DNA of 64,000 bases. Source: Hymenopellis radicata. Its lineage: Eukaryota > Basidiomycota > Agaricomycetes > Agaricales > Physalacriaceae. Positions 58,957-64,000 of the stretch are shown piece by piece. Position numbers and translations under genes: made by a program. The stretch's first letter is position 1. Every line of letters begins with the position of its first letter. The stretch lies in NCBI GenBank assembly GCA_015501595.1, contig JADNRX010000037.1, positions 62,001 through 126,000 of the forward strand, read 5' to 3'. The notes beneath the pieces are model-generated. The model saw only the letters and a program-made list of their open reading frames with translations. It did not search any database and was not told the origin of the DNA.

Positions 58957-59393
58957 GTTGATTAGCGTGACGTAACGCCAATCTTCTCTCACGCCGTGTT
59001 CAGTGCACGTCGCACGCGCCTGTCCTACAGCTGCTGCAGCGAGTCAAATTTGGTGTATAGAACTTGTCAAGAGTTTGGCATACTGGCGGGGGTAGCGGTC
59101 GAAACTTGACGACAATGCTAAAAACATCAGATGCGCCGGCTAACTGGAATATATTATTAAAAACCAAGCGCCGTGAAGAGCTGTATACCGTCCCTTTCTC
59201 GTGAGTCAATGTCTGCTGTTGGTAAGCTCCACGCTCTCTCCGCATAGCAGCTCAACGGACATGTACCCTCAGGTCATCGACACTGGACAAAAAGACGGTG
59301 GGATCAGCCATGAACCAGATGTCAATTTTTCATAGCGAGGTAGCGTGAATAATGCAGGTTCCATATGCTCCGAGTCCAGTACTGTATTTCTAA
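58957..59393. other. Intergenic stretch
   Basis: Promoter of the ankyrin gene and 3' region of the next F-box-type gene. No motif was found in its small frames. Confidence 0.4.
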
Positions 59394-60970
59394 TTAGTGT
59401 TTCTTTGTGTCGTACTGTTCACCTCCGATCCACAGAGTCAAAGTGCTCTTCATCTTTCCTTTCGCTTCCTCCTTGTTGTATCTGAAGTATTTCGCAGTAA
59501 GCTCGGGAAAACAAATCTCCATGAACCACGTCTGTAACTGTGCTACTTCGGGCGTTCTGGCGCTATTTTGGGAAGGCCTAGTAAGTGAAACATCAACGTC
59601 AACAGTGAGGGTGTCGAGCTGCAAGTTGTCGCCAGACAAGGCTGAATCCAGTATCCCCCAAAAACCTTGTGATCTCAAGTCCCTCGCTTCCAGGGGAACA
59701 GGCATATCAATATGCAATGTGAGCTCTCGGAGTCTCGAATTGGGCGGAACCGCAGCCAAGCTTTCGATATACCAGTTGAAGCGATATTCGTCAAGTCCGA
59801 AAAGGCGGAAGTCTTCACGAAGGCTCAAATCCATCTCCGTATTTTCGACGCCGCCGAGGTAGAGTGGTGTACCAATCGTCTCTTGAACTAGTAGAGAAGT
59901 ATGTCAGGACTCAGGGGGATGGGGAATCACAAAGAAAGTACACCACATACAATTTGTGAAGCCATTCAACCACAAAAAGGAGAGCTTGTAGCGGCGAATA
60001 AGATTGTTGATCCGGATCACAGTTGTGGCGGTCATCGCTGATCCCCTGCCGGATATTTGCAGACAGTTTACATATACCAACGGCGACCACTCATGACTAG
60101 CAAGAAAGTCCATCAACATCAATATGCCACACCCAAGAGACTCGGAGAGTGTCAGCTCGAGATCTGTAATGAATAAGAAGGATGCCGTGCGGGGCTTGTT
60201 GACCTCCCATTCCGTCCAGGTATCCTCCTCATCCCAGTCCCATGTACCTTCCTCGATTTGAAGCGACATCTGATTCGACATGTAGGCGGTATGCGGAACG
60301 AGGGATATACCATCAATGAAGAGCTCCTCAAGGTCCATATCCTCCCAGTAACTGAGGAACGTGTTAAATGCTGAGATAGAGAAGGTGCTGTTGCTGAGGG
60401 TGAGGTGCTTCACCGAGGATTCCTTCAGGACGCGTAAGTCGTCGCGGAACTCGATGCTTGAAGTGTTCTCGTGGAAATGCATGTTGTCGAGTCGAAGATG
60501 TTCGAGTTTGTGCATTTTGGGAATGAAGGATAAGAATGAGAGGAAGAGCGGACGACTGGCAGTGGGAATGAAATGAGGACTTTGAGGCAACAAGCCGTTG
60601 GTATTCCAATCAGAGAATTCAAGTGTGCTGACGAACGTGGAAAGATTGGGATCGTTTTCTAGGGCCTGGCAAAGATTACGGAGCGACGCGTCTATATGGT
60701 GACGATTGGGGCGAATAGAAATCGTCTTAAATACGATTTTGCGAATGATGGCAATGGTGTCCGGCCAGACCAAGCACACTGTGCACAGGTCACGAAAGTA
60801 TGCCGCATTTTGGTCCTCGGACACAAAGACATAGCGAGGGTTGAATACAGAGGCGTATGGAGATAATTCCCGGATAATGAGCGTTTTGATCTCGAGAGGG
60901 AAGTCGGGCTGAGTCTTTTCTCGTTATAAAAGAGCGGAATGAATCGAGACAACAATCGGACGCGTACCAT
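59394..60970 (-). CDS. F-box/LRR-type protein (third)
   Basis: Coding exons: complement(join(59394..59887, 59951..60908, 60968..60970)), 484 aa, with a first coding exon that is only ATG before GTACGC. It starts MPDFPLEIKTLIIRELSPYA and continues YFRDLCTVCLVWPDTIAIIR. This resembles the degenerate F-box (P-E-I-II-L, C-V-W) at the start of many basidiomycete F-box proteins. The rest has leucine-rich segments (HKLEHLRLDNMHF, VKHLTLSNSTF, LEELFIDGIS, LRELTLHIDMP). If the ATG-only exon is wrong, the start is unknown; the body of the protein is well supported. Confidence 0.75.
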
Positions 60971-61439
60971 GATTGACGCAGAAGGCTCCCAGAAAAGACG
61001 ACTGGAAGAACGGATCCCGAGATGAGGAATATCCTCGCGTTTCTATGAACTACGCCCTCCTTGGTAGGTCGTGGTACGAGTGCAAGTAAAGGATCGCTTA
61101 AGTAACGTTGAGACCTTCTCGGCATCGCTATTGCCGTTCGTCATTTTGCATCCGACGCGTTCCTGACGCGTTAAGCGTGCTTTTAGGATAGCGTAAGAGA
61201 CAGGAATACCTTACAAGATGTGTCCGAGGTACACTGATTCTCACTAGACTTGATATCACACAATAGACTTGAAGTCGCCACAGTGGTCTGACTTCTTAAC
61301 ACGACTAACTCCAAGTGTGAGAGACGACAGAAAGCAACAGGTGCGCAGAATAGGATTAATTATCTGTCGGTACCACTAAGCTACTGCCAGATTTGATTCT
61401 TGGGACGTGGGGCATAAACGTTATGAGAACATTGCCTTG
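60971..61439. other. Intergenic stretch before repeat-family copy 2
   Basis: Promoter region of the F-box/LRR gene. A direct ACGCGTTC/ACGCGTTA pair occurs near 61155-61170. No gene is seen. Confidence 0.4.
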
Positions 61440-62560
61440 AATACGCCTAGTGCACAGGCTACCGCTGTGGAAGACTAGTAATGTCTGATAGAATGACGAT
61501 TCACTCGCTAACTTTCAAGAAAATTGTACCTTGACATAACAGGGATTAGTGCCGATTCTAACTGGAACAAAGGATCACTTCACCTTCTTCGCACTTAGGA
61601 CGTATCCTGTGATAGTGCTCAGAAATCTTGCAATAGAACTGAATTCACTCACCTTGCCGTGATTCAAGGACTTGAATCTCAAATTTCGGTGCGTCTTGAT
61701 AGTCGTGTACATCAAATCGGTCGTCCGCGGAAGTCAGGTCGATAGTCCATCGAGCTCGTGGCAGCAGATTGTCCTCGTCCTTGTCGTGGAAAGAGTGCTT
61801 GACGAAGTCGAGTCGGCTTGTGGATGCAAATTTCGTCCATATAGCGAGTCGACTTGCGGGATAACGTGTCGTCGGTCGGCTTGTGGCATCGAGGATCAAG
61901 AGTCGAAGTCGTGGAGTAGTCGGTCGACTTGCGGATTCGGAAGTGGCGCAGATGCGGTCGGCTTGTGGGAGAACGTGTCGTCGGTCGGCTTGCGGAATCG
62001 AGGGTGCCAGGAATGGTGGCGTAGAGTCGGTCGACTTGTGGAATCGATGGCGTAGTCGGTCGGCTTGCGGAAATGAAGGCAAATCGTGGCTTGAGGATCG
62101 AGGCGCGTCGTGGTCGACTTGCGGGAGTAACGTGTCGTCGGTCGGCTTGTGGGATCGAAGGTGGCTTGAGGATCGGGGCGGGAGCGGTCTACTTGCAGGA
62201 GCTATTGGCAGTGGTGGGTCGTCCAGTCGAAAGGCGGCTGAGTCTGATCACATTGAGGTTAACCACTCCGAATGGCACTGACAGTGAACAAACTCACCGG
62301 TCGATTGAGGCGAGTTTGTGTGCGTCCTGCGTGAGATCGAATTGAGGCGTCGTCGTCGTCCGAGGAGGATGTGAGAGAGTGGATTAGAGTGTGTGCGGGA
62401 ACAATATAGTAATGTGACTCCGTGGATGAAAGCAAGGATGCGGAATTGCCTTCGGTCCACAGCACATCCTTTTATACAGAATTAGATAGTCAGGGCTGTG
62501 CAACCACACGAGCACAATGGACCCAAATTGGGATAGTCCTCCATTGTTTCTGATCTTTTT
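61440..62560 (-). repeat. Unclassified spliced repeat family, copy 2
   Basis: Same parts as copy 1 in the same minus orientation: palindrome 62515-62546, TATA box GTATAAAAG at 62469-62477, ATG-less first exon, intron 62244-62297, a shorter repeat exon (about 61830-62240), and the tail encoding DYQDAPKFEIQVLES with a splice donor near 61654. In this copy one frame runs from the repeat exon through the tail (FHDKDEDNLLPRARWTIDL...). That frame is the best candidate for a coding frame of the family. The 3' homology with copy 1 continues to about 61440. Confidence 0.7.
62469..62546 (-). promoter_or_regulatory. Conserved palindrome plus TATA box, copy 2
   Basis: CAATGG at 62515 and CCATTG ending 62546 flank an ACCCAAATTGGGAT centre; the arms are shorter (6 bp) than in copies 1 and 3. 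GTATAAAAG (minus strand, 62469-62477) is a good TATA box 37 bp away. Confidence 0.5.
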
Positions 62561-62778
62561 TGACCGGCGGTCAAAGTTGATGGTCCTTGTGTGGCGCTTC
62601 AGGGTCGAGCCAGGCCAGAAGAGGCAAAAACATTGTCGGCATTGACCGCCTACAATTGAAGCTCATTCGTTAATCTGTCACTACTTACTGGAATTGAGAA
62701 ACGACTTTACTTCGTTGTTCCAGGTTGTTCCAATCCGCAATGACAGGGGCGACAACCTCAGAATTCAAACAAATCTGC
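62561..62778. other. Spacer between the head-to-head copies 2 and 3
   Basis: About 220 bp of sequence not shared with copy 1. It contains GACCGGCGGTC (62563-62573), a short perfect palindrome. The first exons of copies 2 and 3 diverge from here. Confidence 0.4.
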
Positions 62779-64000
62779 ATTCTCCGTCTAGGACAATGGA
62801 CAGTGGCGGAGTTGACTCACTGGTCAATGGCTATTGCCTTTTTTTGGCCCCGGAGTCTTTGGACTAGTCAAAAGATCAGAACAATGGACCGCTATCCCAA
62901 TTTGGGTCCATTGTAGTTGGGCGGCCCTGATCTTCGCTTGCATACAAAAGGCAGCACGCCTCCCAGTGTGGACCCCATCCTTGTTCTCGTCTACATCATC
63001 ACCGTTGTTCGCGCTCTTAATCACTCACTCTCTCAAGCCCACTTCATCCTCCGAGGACGACGCAGCGAACACGACGACGCCTCAAACTCGATCTTACGGG
63101 GGAAGACCGAAGCGCCTCAAGCCGACTCGACGCGTTGGACAGCCTGCGGACTCACGTCAGTGAGTTTCTTGTACCATCAGCTGTTGACCTGCCTGTGTTT
63201 AGACTCACGAACACCATCGACTGGACCTCCGACCGCTATCGACCCCACAGGTCGACCGACAACGCCACGATTCCTTCATGACCACGACACGCCTCGATCC
63301 TCAACTCAATTCCGCAAGCCGCCCGACTACGACATCGATTCCCCAAACCGATCTACGACCCGCCATCCCACAAGCCGACCGCCTCTACGCCACACCTTCG
63401 CATCCACAAGCCGACCGACTACCCCACGACTTCGATGCCACAAGCCGACCGACGACACGTTACTCCCGCAAGTCGACCGTTCACGACCACGACACGCCTC
63501 GATTTACCTTCAATTCCGCAAGCCGACCGACTACGCCATCGATTCCACAAGTCGACCGAATCTACGCCACGACTCACGCTCTCGATTCCACAAGCCGAAC
63601 CGACCACACCTTCTCCCGCAAGCCGACCGCCACTTTCGAATCCACAAGCCGACCGACTACCCCAAGCCGACCGACTACCCCAAGCCGACCGACGACACGT
63701 TATCCCGCAAGTCGACCGCCGCTCCCTACCTCGCTATGGACGAAATTCGCATCCACAAGCCGACTCGACCTCCTCAAGCACGATTTTTTTCGAATTCGAC
63801 GCTGCTTCCATGACGAGGACGAGGACAATCTACTGGATGGACTATCGACCTGGTTTCCGTGAACGACCGAATTAATGAACACGACCATCAAGACGCACCG
63901 AAATTTGAGATTCAAGTCCTTGAATCACGACCAGGTGGGTCTATTCAATTCTATTCCAAGATTTCTGAGCACTATCACAGGATACGTCCTGAGTGCGAAG
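62779..64000 (+). repeat. Unclassified spliced repeat family, copy 3 (cut by window end)
   Basis: Plus-strand copy. The 5' homology with copy 1 starts at AAATCTGC (62779). Palindrome 62882-62913, TATA-like CATACAAAAG 62941-62950, ATG-less first exon to 63159, intron 63160-63202, repeat exon from 63203 with many AAGCCGACCG units (including a tight triplet CCCAAGCCGACCGACTA near 63658-63690), and the QDAPKFEIQVLES tail with donor near 63932. The three plus-strand frames are open for 298, 194 and 146 codons through the repeat. The copy continues beyond the window. Confidence 0.7.
62882..62950 (+). promoter_or_regulatory. Conserved palindrome plus TATA-like box, copy 3
   Basis: CAATGGACC at 62882 and GGTCCATTG ending 62913 form the same 9-bp perfect inverted repeat as in copy 1. 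CATACAAAAG at 62941-62950 lies 27 bp downstream, the same spacing as copy 1. Confidence 0.5.

Overview
This window looks like a gene-dense piece of an Agaricomycete (mushroom-type basidiomycete) nuclear genome. Most genes are split by many short GT-AG introns (about 43-60 nt), micro-exons are common, and the recognisable proteins are eukaryotic and fungal: Sec18/NSF, an Ies2-type INO80 subunit, BUD31, mitochondrial NDUFA1, PLC1, a KHA1-type antiporter, RTA1-like proteins, F-box/LRR proteins and a basidiomycete-type kinase-like protein. Exon joins were read by eye from splice signals. For nearly every gene the exon lengths add up to whole codons; the exceptions are treated as findings.

Layout. 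0-6.2 kb: SEC18 (-) diverges from a STIMATE-like membrane protein gene (+), followed by the PP1 inhibitor-2/GLC8 gene (+). 6.6-8.1 kb: the first copy of an unclassified spliced repeat family, abutting a kinase-like gene (8.1-9.7, -). 10-18 kb: PRPP synthetase, a repeat-rich gap (12.5-13.0), glutamate 5-kinase and a pentitol dehydrogenase (all -). 18.6-20.6: a hydrolase remnant and an INO80 subunit (-). 21.3-31.9: P450 (+), F-box (-), BUD31 (+), KHA1-type K+/H+ antiporter (+), HVA22/REEP protein (+). 33.7-40.3: a Ser/Pro-rich protein, NDUFA1, a 2OG-Fe(II) oxygenase with a decayed tandem copy, and a lipoate ligase (-). 41.6-45.8: three small or unknown genes and a second F-box gene. 46.7-51.6: a segmental duplication carrying two RTA1-like genes, with a LINE remnant between the copies and a small hAT-like MITE in the second copy. 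51.7-61: EVE-domain protein (-), FAD monooxygenase (+), PLC1 (-), two small genes (-), and a third F-box/LRR-type gene (-). 61.4-64: repeat-family copies 2 and 3, head to head.

Most of the window is housekeeping: membrane fusion, PRPP and proline synthesis, splicing, chromatin remodelling, complex I, lipoylation, phosphoinositide signalling. Accessory content is the 2OG oxygenase pair, the RTA1 pair, the P450, the FAD monooxygenase and the F-box genes. No secondary-metabolite cluster with a core synthase is visible.

The least explained feature is the three-copy repeat family. Each copy has a conserved upstream palindrome, a TATA-like box, a first exon without ATG, a 43-55 nt intron, and a long exon made of AAGCCGACCG-type repeats that is open in three frames. 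The best-proven mobile element is the 189-bp MITE, which has an 8-bp target duplication and an empty site in its paralogous copy. Four genes (KHA1, PLC1, RTA1 copy B, P450) each lack exactly one base relative to a continuous frame. This may mean assembly errors or real decay.
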